The position numbers were made by a program, and so were the translations under genes. Below are positions 32,232 to 40,740 of a stretch of 64,000 nucleotides of DNA, one piece after another. The stretch comes from Kineosporia babensis. GTDB lineage: Bacteria; Actinomycetota; Actinomycetes; Actinomycetales; Kineosporiaceae. The stretch covers positions 62,001 through 126,000 of the forward strand of contig NZ_JAJOMB010000025.1 in assembly GCF_021129305.1 (NCBI RefSeq), read 5' to 3'. The notes beneath the pieces are model-generated. The model searched no databases, was not told the origin of the DNA, and saw only the letters and a list, made by a program, of their open reading frames with translations. Position 1 is the stretch's first letter, and the number at the start of each line of letters is the position of its first letter.

Positions 32232-33248
32232 GTGCGCCGAACCGCTGAAGCAGAAGACCTTTCCGCCATCGTCCAGCAAGCTCTCGGCGCGGAGGTCACC
32301 ATCACCTCCGTGGACCGATTGCGCGGCGGCACCAAGAAGGGCGTCTACCGGGTCCACCTCCAAGCGCCGGCGGCCCCAAACAGACAAGCCCCCGCGTCCG
32401 TCATCGTGTACAGCTGGGCAGCCGACGAGAACTACTGGGAAGACCCCACCGCCCACACCCCAGCACACGACCCCCACGACGTCTTCGCCCCCGCCACCGG
32501 CATGCAGCGCTACCTCGACGCCCAGCACACCCTGGAGCAGATCGGAGCCCGCGCCGCCCACATCTACCTGACCGACGCCACCCAGAACGTGGCCGTGGTC
32601 GAGGACCTGACCGGCGGGACACTCGAAACCCTCTACGCCACAGACCCCGCCACCGCAGACACAGCCACCCGCGACCTGGCCAAGATCCTGCAGCGTCTGC
32701 GCAAGCACCACTCACCGACGTACGGAACCCTGGAACAGTTCCGCTCCGGCATCACCCCACACGGCACGTCCTGCGAACAACTCGTCCTGGACCGCGCGCT
32801 CGCCGACCTGGACGAATCCGCCCGACGGGAGCCCCGCATCGCCGCCGTCCGCGAAGAACTCGCCGGGAAACTGAAAGAGCTCAGGGCCGCGGTCAGCCCC
32901 CGCGCCGAGTACTGCCTGATCCACGGCGAACTCGGCCCCGACCACGTCCTGGTCAGCGCCAACGCCGAGGCGGTCCTGATCGACGTGGAAGGCATGCTGT
33001 TCTTCGACGTGGAATGGGAGCACGTGTTCCTGGAGATCCGCTTCAACGAGCGCTACCCCCTCCTGCGCGAACTCGCCGGCGCGAACGACCTGGACGAGAA
33101 CCGCCTGCGCCTGTACCGGCTGGCCATGCGCCTGTCCCTGGTCGCCGGACCCCTGCGCCTGCTGGACGGCGACTTCCCCCACCGCGAAGGCATGCAGAAC
33201 ATCGCCGAATGGAACACCCAAGCCGCCCTCGCCCTCCTGAACGCCTGA
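32232..33248 (+). CDS. APH-like kinase with altered catalytic motif
   Basis: A 338-residue protein with an aminoglycoside/choline-kinase-like layout. YCLIHGELGPDHVLV replaces the Brenner HxDxxxxN: the catalytic Asp is Glu and the Asn is His. AVLIDVEGMLFFDVEWEHVFL replaces DFG with DVEG. These may define a variant subfamily or a protein that lost kinase activity. SVDRLRGGTKKGVYRV is the nucleotide-binding start and SVIVYSW holds the second strand. GTG at 32232 is the start. The next gene starts 2 bases after its stop, so the two form an operon. Confidence 0.72.
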   Translation: MRRTAEAEDLSAIVQQALGAEVTITSVDRLRGGTKKGVYRVHLQAPAAPNRQAPASVIVYSWAADENYWEDPTAHTPAHDPHDVFAPATGMQRYLDAQHTLEQIGARAAHIYLTDATQNVAVVEDLTGGTLETLYATDPATADTATRDLAKILQRLRKHHSPTYGTLEQFRSGITPHGTSCEQLVLDRALADLDESARREPRIAAVREELAGKLKELRAAVSPRAEYCLIHGELGPDHVLVSANAEAVLIDVEGMLFFDVEWEHVFLEIRFNERYPLLRELAGANDLDENRLRLYRLAMRLSLVAGPLRLLDGDFPHREGMQNIAEWNTQAALALLNA

Positions 33249-33250
33249 GC

Positions 33251-34006
33251 ATGCGTACCTACGACGACCTGGTCACCGAAGCCGGCCAAGCCGACGTCAC
33301 TGGCTGGGACTTCTCCTGGCTGAACGGCCGCGCCACCGAAGAACGCCCGCCCTGGGGGTACACCCGCCAACTCGCCCAGCGGCTGCCCCAAGCCGAGCAC
33401 GCCGTCGACCTGGACACCGGCGGCGGGGAAGTCCTCGCCGGGATGCCGCGCCTGGCCCAGCAGATGAGCGCCACCGAAGCCTGGCCGCCCAACGCCGCCA
33501 AAGCCCGCACCCTGCTGCAACCCCGCGGCGTGAACCTCGTCGAATGCACCACCGACCGCATGCCCTTCGCCGACGCCACCTTCGACCTCGTCACCAGCCG
33601 CCACCCGATCACCCCGCACTGGCACGAGATCGCCCGTATCCTGCGCGACGGCGGCACCTACTTCGCCCAGCACGTCGGCCCCGCCTCAGCTTTCGAACTC
33701 ATCGAGCACTTCCTCGGCCCCCTCTCCAGCGCCCGGCACGCCAGAGACCCAGAACAAGAAGCAAAGGACGCTCAAAAGGCCGGCTTCGAGATCACCGAAG
33801 TACGCACCGCCCGCTGCCGGATGGAATTTCACGACATCGGCGCCGTGGTCTGGACCCTACGACGCTGCCCATGGTGGGTCCCCGACTTCGACGTCGAACG
33901 CTACGACCAGCACTTGCGCACCCTCGACGAAAAACTCCGCACCGGCGAACCGTTCGTGGCCCACTCCACCCGTACCCTGATCGAAGCCCGCCGCCGCGCT
34001 CGCTGA
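33251..34006 (+). CDS. SAM-dependent methyltransferase
   Basis: A 251-residue class I methyltransferase. HAVDLDTGGGEVLAGMP is the SAM loop (motif I), DRMPFADATFDLVTSRHPI is the post-I/II region, and EIARILRDGGTYFAQHV is motif III. The C-terminus is an all-alpha/beta cap. The substrate is unknown. Directly following an APH-like kinase suggests that both may modify the same small molecule, for example a drug or a metabolite. Confidence 0.8.
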   Translation: MRTYDDLVTEAGQADVTGWDFSWLNGRATEERPPWGYTRQLAQRLPQAEHAVDLDTGGGEVLAGMPRLAQQMSATEAWPPNAAKARTLLQPRGVNLVECTTDRMPFADATFDLVTSRHPITPHWHEIARILRDGGTYFAQHVGPASAFELIEHFLGPLSSARHARDPEQEAKDAQKAGFEITEVRTARCRMEFHDIGAVVWTLRRCPWWVPDFDVERYDQHLRTLDEKLRTGEPFVAHSTRTLIEARRRAR

Positions 34007-34015
34007 ACCAGCGCC

Positions 34016-34261
34016 TCAGACCGGGGGACCTTCGAACAGCGGCATAAGCAGCGGCTGCCACAGCACACTCAGCACGACGGTAGCCCCCGCCCAGACGATG
34101 GCAGGAGTGAGCGCCCGCACCCGCCAGGACAGTCGCCGGCAGGCCAGACCCATCACCACCATCGTGAGGCCGAGCAACCCGACCGGAACGAACACCGCCC
34201 AGACCTGAGTATCCTCCGGCCAGCACCCCTCGTACCGGCAGTCAGCAACCCGGGTGATCAA
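34016..34261 (-). CDS. Small membrane protein
   Basis: An 81-residue protein with two clear membrane segments (VWAVFVPVGLLGLTMVVMGL and ALTPAIVWAGATVVLSVLWQ). The start is uncertain: TTG at 34261 is the first in-frame candidate, although coding-like residues (GGIAGAVSGYLGSRISS) continue further upstream, ending at the stop of the preceding gene. It lies 72 bases after that gene and on the same strand. No family is recognised. Confidence 0.45.
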   Translation of the reverse strand: MITRVADCRYEGCWPEDTQVWAVFVPVGLLGLTMVVMGLACRRLSWRVRALTPAIVWAGATVVLSVLWQPLLMPLFEGPPV

Positions 34262-34333
34262 CGAGGAGATCCGCGAACCCAGGTACCCGCTGACCGCCCC
34301 GGCAATCCCGCCGAAGACCTGCCCGACACCACC

Positions 34334-34636
34334 TCACACCGCGCGCGACTGCGCACGCTCCACAGGCAGACCCGCGCACAGCACCACCGCCGCGAAGATG
34401 ACCACCGCATGCAGGGCAATACCCAGCGGCGAACCGGACACCGCAGCAGCGGAGACCTCCCCGCCGGTGTCGAAGGGCAGAACCACCGGATCCACGAACG
34501 CCAGATACCCCTGCGACCCACCCCACACCAGCATCGCCAGCGTCAGAACACCCCAGCCCAGAACCATGGCAAGACCGGTACCGCGCAACATGTGCTGCTC
34601 GCGGCGTTCGTCAGGGGACAGCTGCACTCGGAACAC
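34334..34636 (-). CDS. Small membrane protein
   Basis: A 100-residue protein with two likely membrane segments: LRGTGLAMVLGWGVLTLAML and LGIALHAVVIFAAVVLCAGL. A charged N-terminus (VQLSPDERREQH) faces the cytoplasm. No family is recognised. It heads a leftward unit with the 81-residue protein. ATG at 34636 is the first start. Confidence 0.5.
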   Translation of the reverse strand: MFRVQLSPDERREQHMLRGTGLAMVLGWGVLTLAMLVWGGSQGYLAFVDPVVLPFDTGGEVSAAAVSGSPLGIALHAVVIFAAVVLCAGLPVERAQSRAV

Positions 34637-34666
34637 AGCGGAAAACTACAGCCCCTGACGAACAGG

Positions 34667-35026
34667 TCAGTGACCGACCGCAAGGTCGAACTCGTTGCCC
34701 TCCGGATCCTGCAGGCACACCCAGTGAATGCCGTACTCCCGGTGCTCAGACACCTGCGTGGCCCCGAGCGCCAGGATCCGCTCCAGCTCCTTCTGCCAGT
34801 CCGAACCCTCGGACAGACCCAGATCCAGGTGCAGACGATTCTTGGACTGCTTACCCTCCGGAACCGCGAGCAACATCAACGACGTCTCACCCGGACCACC
34901 CGGCAAGGTGGCGACGAACTGGTTGGCGCCGTCCCCGACCGGACGATCCAGCACCGCCGACCAGAACCCGGCCAGCTTCTGCGCATCCGAACAGTCGATG
35001 ACCACCTGAGCAATGTTGACCGACAT
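34667..35026 (-). CDS. VOC-family glyoxalase/bleomycin-resistance-like protein
   Basis: A 119-residue vicinal-oxygen-chelate protein. VVIDCSDAQKLAGFWSAVL (first strand-helix unit), RLHLDLGLSE, and HWVCLQDPEGNEFDL (final metal/ligand strand) are typical. Members include glyoxalases, dioxygenases and drug-binding resistance proteins; which applies is unknown. It follows the MerR gene by 66 bases in the same direction and may be its target. Confidence 0.82.
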   Translation of the reverse strand: MSVNIAQVVIDCSDAQKLAGFWSAVLDRPVGDGANQFVATLPGGPGETSLMLLAVPEGKQSKNRLHLDLGLSEGSDWQKELERILALGATQVSEHREYGIHWVCLQDPEGNEFDLAVGH

Positions 35027-35092
35027 GACGAAACTCCCTCAGTAGAAACCGAACCCACCCGCAGAAAGCGGAACGGGGCAGACCTGCACTAC

Positions 35093-35926
35093 TCAGCCCG
35101 GAACATGGGTGATGGGCCAGCAGACCTCGGTCCGCAACGCCGACGGATCCTGCGTGTCCGCCGGACTGATCAGATAGTTCTCCCGGATCGGCCCCTCGGC
35201 CGCGATCCCTAGATCATGCACGTGCTCACCCAGGGCTCCGTACGTCCGGTCGATATCGGCATACGGCCCGTGATGCACCGCAATCGCATACGGCTGCGCA
35301 TCCAGCACCTGGGTGCGCACATCCCCAAGCCCAGCCCCCTGCGCCCGATCAGCAGAATCAACCGGCAGCAACGCCGTCACCGAACGCCCCTGCCCACTGA
35401 ACCACGCACCCGAGTACAACGCGCCACCCGCACCCGAGGGCCACGTCTCCCATTGCCGGGCCGCCACGAACAACCGCGGAAACACCCCCTGACACCACCG
35501 CGCAATCTCCTCCTGCGAGACCTCATCGGTGAACGACAGCACGCTCTCACTCTCACCCGGCCGATACGACACACTCAGCCCCGCACCGTCGTCCGCCAGC
35601 ATCGAACGCAATGACCCCACCGCCGTCGCCGTCTCGATCAGCTCCTGCTGCAACCGCTCCAGATGCAACCCGATCACCGCGTTGCGCTCGCTGCCCTCGG
35701 GCGCGGCCAGCACCTCGCGGATCTGCGGCACCGGCATCCGCACGTCCCGCAGCCGCCGGATCAGCTGGGCCTGCGGTACCTGCCCGGGCGTGTAGTAGCG
35801 GTACCCGGTGGCAGCATCGATCACGGCCGGAACCAGCAGATCCACATCGTGGTAGTGACGCAGCGTCTTGGCCGTCAGGTGCGTCAGCCGGGAGAACTCC
35901 CCGACCAGGAACAAGGTCTCGGACAC
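35093..35926 (-). CDS. MerR-family regulator with GyrI-like effector domain
   Basis: A 277-residue regulator. LFLVGEFSRLTHLTAKTLRH and then YHDVDLLVPA, TGYRYYTPGQ is the MerR winged helix, a short coiled coil (~80-115) follows, and the C-terminal half (PYAIAVHHGPYADIDRTYGA...CWPITHVPG) is a GyrI/BmrR-like multidrug-binding domain. It probably activates the VOC gene and its own promoter upon binding a hydrophobic cation or drug. The palindrome at 35942-35958 immediately upstream fits a MerR operator. Confidence 0.85.
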   Translation of the reverse strand: MSETLFLVGEFSRLTHLTAKTLRHYHDVDLLVPAVIDAATGYRYYTPGQVPQAQLIRRLRDVRMPVPQIREVLAAPEGSERNAVIGLHLERLQQELIETATAVGSLRSMLADDGAGLSVSYRPGESESVLSFTDEVSQEEIARWCQGVFPRLFVAARQWETWPSGAGGALYSGAWFSGQGRSVTALLPVDSADRAQGAGLGDVRTQVLDAQPYAIAVHHGPYADIDRTYGALGEHVHDLGIAAEGPIRENYLISPADTQDPSALRTEVCWPITHVPG

Positions 35927-35941
35927 GGATCCAGAATGAGG

Positions 35942-35958
35942 CTTCCCCTAGGGGGAAG
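35942..35958 (-). promoter_or_regulatory. MerR-type operator
   Basis: CTTCCCC and GGGGAAG arms around a 3-base centre (minus strand, CTTCCCCCTAGGGGAAG), 15 bases upstream of the merR start. GC-rich arms with a short centre are typical of MerR/BmrR-type sites located between -35 and -10. Confidence 0.75.
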
Positions 35959-35988
35959 GTCCAGCCGACACCACACCCGCCCCTCAGC

Positions 35989-36639
35989 TCAGTGCTGCCG
36001 GACCGCCAGATCCACCCCGAACCCGATCAGCACCACACCCGTCACCCCGTCCAGCGAGCGCTGCGCCGTACGCCGCCGGACCCGCAAACGCCGCAGCACC
36101 GCACCGATCCGCTCCACCCCCAGAATCAGCGCGGTGAACCACACCATGCCCTCGATGTCGTGCACCAGGGCCAGCAGCACACCCATCAGCAGGTGACTCG
36201 TGCCCTCGGGGATGAACTGCGGAATCATCGCCATGTAGAAAACCCCGATCTTCGGGTTCAGCAGGTTCGTCGTCATCCCGCGCCGGTACGACACCAGCAA
36301 CCGCGGCCGCCCCTCAACCGCCGCACCGAGCTCGACCGACGCGCTCCGGCGCCACAGCGAGCGCAACAACCCGAACCCCATCCACACCAAGTAGCCCGCG
36401 CCGGCGAACCGCAGCACGGTGTACGCCGTCTCCGAGGCCGTCAGCAGCGCAGTAGCCCCCGCAGCAGCGGCAACACCCCAGATCAGCGCGCCGGTGTTGA
36501 TCCCCAGGGCAGTAGCGAACGCGTGCGCCCGACCGTGGGCGGCGGCACTGCGCAGCACCAGAGCGGTATCCAGGCCAGGCATGATCGTCAGGAGCCCGGC
36601 GACCAGCGCGAACGAGGCCAGAGCCGAGAGTATGTCCAC
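35989..36639 (-). CDS. LysE/RhtB-family exporter
   Basis: A 216-residue membrane protein with about six segments. LLTIMPGLDTALVLRSAAAHGR is the N-terminal signature (P-G-P-type), followed by GINTGALIWGVAAAAG and TTNLLNPKIGVFYMAMIPQF. The family exports amino acids such as lysine, threonine or homoserine; the substrate is undefined. The first Met is in a good position. It lies 26 bases downstream of the DUF1345 gene on the same strand, so they are probably one transcript. Confidence 0.85.
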   Translation of the reverse strand: MDILSALASFALVAGLLTIMPGLDTALVLRSAAAHGRAHAFATALGINTGALIWGVAAAAGATALLTASETAYTVLRFAGAGYLVWMGFGLLRSLWRRSASVELGAAVEGRPRLLVSYRRGMTTNLLNPKIGVFYMAMIPQFIPEGTSHLLMGVLLALVHDIEGMVWFTALILGVERIGAVLRRLRVRRRTAQRSLDGVTGVVLIGFGVDLAVRQH

Positions 36640-36665
36640 AGTCCAGGATCCTCCCCGGATCGGAG

Positions 36666-37394
36666 TCAGGCGGTGACCAGCCCCAGCACCATGCCCAGAA
36701 TGGCAGTGTTGTAGACGAACGCCAGCAGGGTGTGGCAGAGCACGACACCCCGCATACGGGTGGTCTGGACGCTGACGTCGGACGTGGAGAAGGCAATGCC
36801 GACGGTGAACGCGAAATAGGCGTAGTCCAGGAGCGTCACCGGCCCCCGACCAGGGAAGTCCAGGTGCCGCTCGTCCTGCACCGTCTCCAGATTCATCCGG
36901 GCGTAGCGCTCGGTGTACACCAGCTGCAGCATCAGCCAGGCCACGACGACCATGATCATGCTCATCCAGCGCAACGCGGAGCCGTCCTCGTCGGCGCTGT
37001 GGCGCGACACCAGGATGTTCATCCCGCTGTCCAGCACGATGATGGACGTACCCACCAGGATCAGCCGGTTGAGCCGGCGCCCGGCGAACCGGGTGTGCCA
37101 GCGTGAGTCACCCTTGTACGACTTACGGATACGCCAGACCCGCAGGAGCGACCACAGCAGACCTACCACGACCCAGACACCACCGAAGACAATGGTGAAG
37201 GCCGTGCTGGCGGTCAGCTCGCCGTCCCGCGAGCCCTCACCGCTCAGGGCGACCGAGATCAGGGCCGGCCCGGTCGCCAGAAGGAAGAGGTAGTCCAGAA
37301 TCCGGCTGTACCAAGGAGCCCGGGCGGGAGTCAGCCGCCCACCCTCTTCATCTCCGACTTCGCCGACCGCAGAACCCACAGATCCCTGAACCAC
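36666..37394 (-). CDS. DUF1345 membrane protein
   Basis: A 242-residue protein with about five membrane segments. YAYFAFTVGIAFSTSDVSVQ and then TTRMRGVVLCHTLLAFVYNT is the DUF1345 signature. The function is unknown. GTG at 37394 is chosen; a longer open frame begins at a TTG inside motif copy 3 (37461-37474), which seems coincidental. It is followed by LysE. Confidence 0.75.
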   Translation of the reverse strand: MVQGSVGSAVGEVGDEEGGRLTPARAPWYSRILDYLFLLATGPALISVALSGEGSRDGELTASTAFTIVFGGVWVVVGLLWSLLRVWRIRKSYKGDSRWHTRFAGRRLNRLILVGTSIIVLDSGMNILVSRHSADEDGSALRWMSMIMVVVAWLMLQLVYTERYARMNLETVQDERHLDFPGRGPVTLLDYAYFAFTVGIAFSTSDVSVQTTRMRGVVLCHTLLAFVYNTAILGMVLGLVTA

Positions 37395-37460
37395 GCCGTT
37401 TCCCAACCTTTTGCACCGCTGATGGGGTTGAGAATATCCGTTGATCGCCAACCGAAACCT

Positions 37461-37474
37461 AAGGCCTGTTATCA
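37461..37474 (+). repeat. Dispersed 14-bp motif, copy 3
   Basis: AAGGCCTGTTATCA, 40 bases past the stop of the SDR gene. CTAAGGC (37459-37465) pairs with GCCTTAG (37512-37518), which includes the SDR stop, and GGACG/CGTCC (37481-37495) pairs inside. About 60 bases could fold, with the motif at one end. Confidence 0.8.
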
Positions 37475-37514
37475 AACAAAGGACGTGGGGCGTCCGTTGG
37501 TAGGCACTGTTGCC

Positions 37515-38492
37515 TTAGCCGGTGTAGACGCCCGTCGGCTCCGAATGATAACCCTTCCAGCCGACATTCAGGGCCAGCTCGCTGCGCCATTCACCGGTAG
37601 CCAGGGCCCGGTCCGCAACCGCGGCGAACGTGTGAGCCGGCTTCCAGCCCAGGTCAGCCTGCGCCTTGGCACTGTCGTAGACCCGGTCCAGAACCGGAAA
37701 CATGATCCAGCCCGCTTCGTCGTAGCGCGCCATCAGTTCAGGAAAGAGCGTACGGACGACGGTGGGCGCGTCGAGCGCGAGCTGTGCAGCTTGGTCACGG
37801 GTGAACGGGGTGGGCGCGCTGATCACGTAACGCCCGAAGCCCAGCGCCGGCGCCTTCTCCGCCGCCAGGAGGTGGGCCTCCACGACGTCCATCAATTCCA
37901 CTCGGCGGTAGAGGAATTCGTTCACCTTGAGATTCGTGTCCGCGAACGACGTCCGGATGTCATCCCGATCGTCCGCCTCCGGGAAGAACCGCGACGTCTT
38001 CAGCACCACCACAGGCAGCCCACGATCTCGCGCCGCCAGCTCACACAGGTCCTCCGCCGCGACTTTCGTGGCACCGTAGATGTTGCGCACCTGGGGTACG
38101 ACGCCCTCATCGATCCAGGCCACCGGCTCACCGACGGCCGGAGTCATCGCTCGCCCGAAGGTACTGGTGCTACTGGTGAAGACCACACTGCGGACCCCCG
38201 CCGCAGCCGCCGCTTCCAGAACATTCAGCGTCCCGGACACATTCACGTCGATGAAATCCTGCTGACTGTGCGAACCGACGTGCGGCTTGTGCAAAGTCGC
38301 TGCGTGCAGCACAAACTCCACGCCGGACACCGCCGAGCGCACCACCTCAGCGTCAGCGACCGAGCCGACCACCGTGGTGAACGGCCCCGGCAGCACATCA
38401 AACCCGACAACCTCATGCCCCCGAGCCCGCAGAGTGCGCACCTGCGCTTCCCCCAGATGCCCCGACGATCCAGTGACCAGATACCGGCTCAT
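37515..38492 (-). CDS. NAD-dependent epimerase/dehydratase (extended SDR)
   Basis: A 325-residue Rossmann protein. YLVTGSSGHLGEAQVRTL is the GxxGxxG NAD site; VVFTSSTSTFGRA and NIYGATKVAAEDLC contain the S-Y-K active-site set (YxxxK in YGATK). Extended SDRs act on nucleotide sugars or other sugars; this one lacks obvious partner genes. It is flanked by two direct copies of the 14-bp motif (37461 and 38587), so it looks like a single-gene unit. The start ATG at 38492 is clear. Confidence 0.85.
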   Translation of the reverse strand: MSRYLVTGSSGHLGEAQVRTLRARGHEVVGFDVLPGPFTTVVGSVADAEVVRSAVSGVEFVLHAATLHKPHVGSHSQQDFIDVNVSGTLNVLEAAAAAGVRSVVFTSSTSTFGRAMTPAVGEPVAWIDEGVVPQVRNIYGATKVAAEDLCELAARDRGLPVVVLKTSRFFPEADDRDDIRTSFADTNLKVNEFLYRRVELMDVVEAHLLAAEKAPALGFGRYVISAPTPFTRDQAAQLALDAPTVVRTLFPELMARYDEAGWIMFPVLDRVYDSAKAQADLGWKPAHTFAAVADRALATGEWRSELALNVGWKGYHSEPTGVYTG

Positions 38493-38586
38493 GCAACCCT
38501 CTCCAGAAGCGAACCCAACCCCCGGCCCAGAAAGTAGCCTTCCCTGTCCTGTGAATGCTTGAGAATATTGCGTTCAAGAAAATGTA

Positions 38587-38600
38587 AAGGCCTGTTATCA
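38587..38600 (+). repeat. Dispersed 14-bp motif, copy 4
   Basis: AAGGCCTGTTATCA, identical to copy 3 and in the same orientation. It lies 94 bases upstream of the SDR start and 17 bases past the stop of the quinone oxidoreductase. CTTGA...TCAAG (38558-38578) and an AGAAAAT run adjoin it. TTGAGAATAT is shared with the flank of copy 3. Confidence 0.8.
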
Positions 38601-38617
38601 AGGCACTTGAAGTTCCC

Positions 38618-39577
38618 TCAGGGGGTCAGCAGCACGCGGCCGCGCAGGCCTCCGCTCTCGAAGGCGCGGTGGGCGGCGGTGGCCTGCTCGAAGGGGTAGA
38701 CCGAGTCGATCACCGGGCGGATAAACTTCTCCTCCACGTGCCGGGCGGCCTCGGCGATGCAATGGTTGGGCGGCTGGGCGATGAACGTGCTCATCCGGGG
38801 GCCGCCGGCCAGGCTGATCACCCGGCCTGCGGCGACCGAGGCCAGGGCCCCAGGGGTGGCGGCCAGGGTGACCATGCGCCCGCCGGGGGCCAGACGTCGA
38901 CGCCAGTTCATCAGGCCGGTACCGACGGTGTCGACGATGACGTCGACCAGCCGGATGTCTGCGGGCCTGGTGGTGGCGTAGTCGAAAACTTCGGAGGCGC
39001 CGAGCGACTGGGCCAGGTCGGTGTTGGCGGCGTTGGTGAGGGCGATCACGTGAGCGCCGAGCGCGTTGGCCAGCTGGACCACGGCCGAGCCGACCGCGCC
39101 GGTCGCCCCGCGCACCAGGACCCGCTCCCCCGCCAGGAGGCGAGCGGCCTCACGGAGGGTGCGCACGGCCATGGTGGCGGGCATGACGGTGGCGGCGGCG
39201 CCCAGGTCGGTCACGTCAGCAGGGGCGGCGGTGACGTGGGCTTGCTCGAAGAGGGCCGACTCGGCTGCCGAGCCCAGCCGGGCGCCGAACGCACGCCCGT
39301 CCCCCGTCACCGCCCAGACCCGCTGCCCGACGCTCACCGAACTGACGTCGGCACCGGTCGCCTCGACCTCGCCGACGGCGTCGATTCCGGTGCCCTTGGG
39401 GAACTTCCGGCCGGTCAGCAACCGCATCGAGCCGCTGCGCACGTGGACGTCGGCGGCGTTGACGCTGGTCGCGGCCACCCGGATGCGGACCTGGGTGGGG
39501 CCGGGCAGCGGGATCGGGACCTGCTCGACGGACAGCACTTCCGGCCCGCCGTACTGCGCGTACCGCACCGCGCGCAT
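38618..39577 (-). CDS. Quinone oxidoreductase-like MDR protein (zinc-independent)
   Basis: A 319-residue medium-chain dehydrogenase/reductase. MRAVRYAQYGGPEVL, TSVNAADVHVRSGSM, and VLVRGATGAVGSAVVQLANA (the NADPH-binding AxxGxxG) match quinone oxidoreductases. The structural-zinc Cys cluster is absent, as expected for the QOR branch. It uses NADPH to reduce quinones or enones. ATG at 39577 is chosen over upstream sequence that belongs to shadow frames. Confidence 0.85.
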   Translation of the reverse strand: MRAVRYAQYGGPEVLSVEQVPIPLPGPTQVRIRVAATSVNAADVHVRSGSMRLLTGRKFPKGTGIDAVGEVEATGADVSSVSVGQRVWAVTGDGRAFGARLGSAAESALFEQAHVTAAPADVTDLGAAATVMPATMAVRTLREAARLLAGERVLVRGATGAVGSAVVQLANALGAHVIALTNAANTDLAQSLGASEVFDYATTRPADIRLVDVIVDTVGTGLMNWRRRLAPGGRMVTLAATPGALASVAAGRVISLAGGPRMSTFIAQPPNHCIAEAARHVEEKFIRPVIDSVYPFEQATAAHRAFESGGLRGRVLLTP

Positions 39578-39675
39578 CGCCCATCCCCAGAGGTCGGCTC
39601 CTCGGACAAACCGAAGCCTAGTCCGATTCGCGAAATTCGCGGGTCGTGAGGCGCTCCTGATCCGCGAGGAGGGGT

Positions 39676-40152
39676 TCAGACCGTTCGCAGGGCCTCGCTC
39701 CAGCCGATGGTGGAGAAGCTCTCGCCCTGCACCCACAGGCGCACGATCTCCTGCGTGTAGCTCATCACCGGCGCCGTCGCGGCCAGTGCGGCCACCTCTT
39801 CCGGGCCCACCCAGCGCAGTTCGGAGCACAGGTGCGGCTCCATGATCTGCGGGTGGCCGGACCAGCGCCGGACCAGGAAGCCGAACCCGACCCGGGCCGG
39901 GCCCAGCGGCGGCCGGGCGTGGACCACCGCCACACAGGTGATGTCGTCACGGGCGACGAGGAGGCCGAGTTCCTCGCGCAGTTCCCGCTGAACCGTCGCG
40001 ACGACGTCCTCTCCCTCCTCCACTCCCCCGCTGGGTAAGGCCCACATGCCGCTGGCCGGGGCCCGGCCCGAACGCTTGGTGAGCAGAATGTCGCCGTCGT
40101 CGTCCTCCAGCAGGACCAGGACGTCGAGAGGGCTGCGCAGTTGACCACTCAT
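39676..40152 (-). CDS. Nudix hydrolase
   Basis: A 158-residue Nudix protein. WALPSGGVEEGEDVVATVQR and then ELREELGL form the complete box. HARPPLGPARVGFGFLVRRW is the strand after it, and the layout is that of NTP-type pyrophosphatases that act on nucleotides. ATG at 40152 is preferred; the open frame upstream is not conserved-looking. Lies 10 bases after the GNAT gene in the same direction, so the two are likely co-transcribed. Confidence 0.85.
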   Translation of the reverse strand: MSGQLRSPLDVLVLLEDDDGDILLTKRSGRAPASGMWALPSGGVEEGEDVVATVQRELREELGLLVARDDITCVAVVHARPPLGPARVGFGFLVRRWSGHPQIMEPHLCSELRWVGPEEVAALAATAPVMSYTQEIVRLWVQGESFSTIGWSEALRTV

Positions 40153-40162
40153 GCTGGTGTGA

Positions 40163-40666
40163 CTAGGCCTCGTCGCCGGCCGGGGCGGCGGGCAGTTCGC
40201 AGGTCCAGTCGCCGTCCTCGTCCTTCTCCACGTCAACGAAACCGGCCGAGGCGTAGAGCTTGCGGGCGCCGGTGTTCTCCTCGTGCACCGACAGGCGCAC
40301 GGCCGGGGCGTCGGGCAGTTCCTGCAGGTAGCCGATCAGGGTGAGCAGGGCAGCGCGGCCGACCCCGGTGTTCTGCTCGGTGGCGTCGATCAGCATGCCG
40401 CCGATCCAGTTGCAGCCGTCGTCCTCGTCGTAGGCATGCATGATGTGCCCCACCACGCCGTCGCCGGCGTACACGGCCAGCGAGTGCCACAGGCCCTCGC
40501 GCAGGCTGAGCAGGAGGTAGCGGGCGGCGGACTCGGCCACCCAGTCGCGCTGGTCGTCGCGGGGGACGATGTCGGCCACGGAGCGCCAGTTCTCGTCGTC
40601 CACGCCACGCAGGGTCACCTTGCGGCCGCTCTTGTCGGTCAGACCGGCGTCAATCGCTGCAATCAC
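40163..40666 (-). CDS. GNAT-family acetyltransferase
   Basis: A 167-residue protein. VTLRGVDDENWRSVADI, DGVVGHIMHAYDEDDGCNWI, TGVGRAALLTLIGYL (acetyl-CoA motif A, Q/RxxGxA-like) and VHEENTGARKLYASAGFVDV (motif B) match diamine/spermidine N-acetyltransferases. The substrate is inferred from resemblance. GTG at 40666 is preferred over a TTG at 40690. Confidence 0.8.
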   Translation of the reverse strand: MIAAIDAGLTDKSGRKVTLRGVDDENWRSVADIVPRDDQRDWVAESAARYLLLSLREGLWHSLAVYAGDGVVGHIMHAYDEDDGCNWIGGMLIDATEQNTGVGRAALLTLIGYLQELPDAPAVRLSVHEENTGARKLYASAGFVDVEKDEDGDWTCELPAAPAGDEA

Positions 40667-40740
40667 CCGCGTAACCCTCTCACGGCGCAACCCCGCACCT
40701 GTTCGTGGCCAGAAAGGGGCCGGGCAGGCCAGGGTGAAGC

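Noticed and set aside
37459-38600. Classical integron cassette with attC sites
   Set aside because: The core does not fit GTTRRRY or RYYYAAC, and no IntI-type recombinase with its extra domain is present; only the general layout resembles a cassette.
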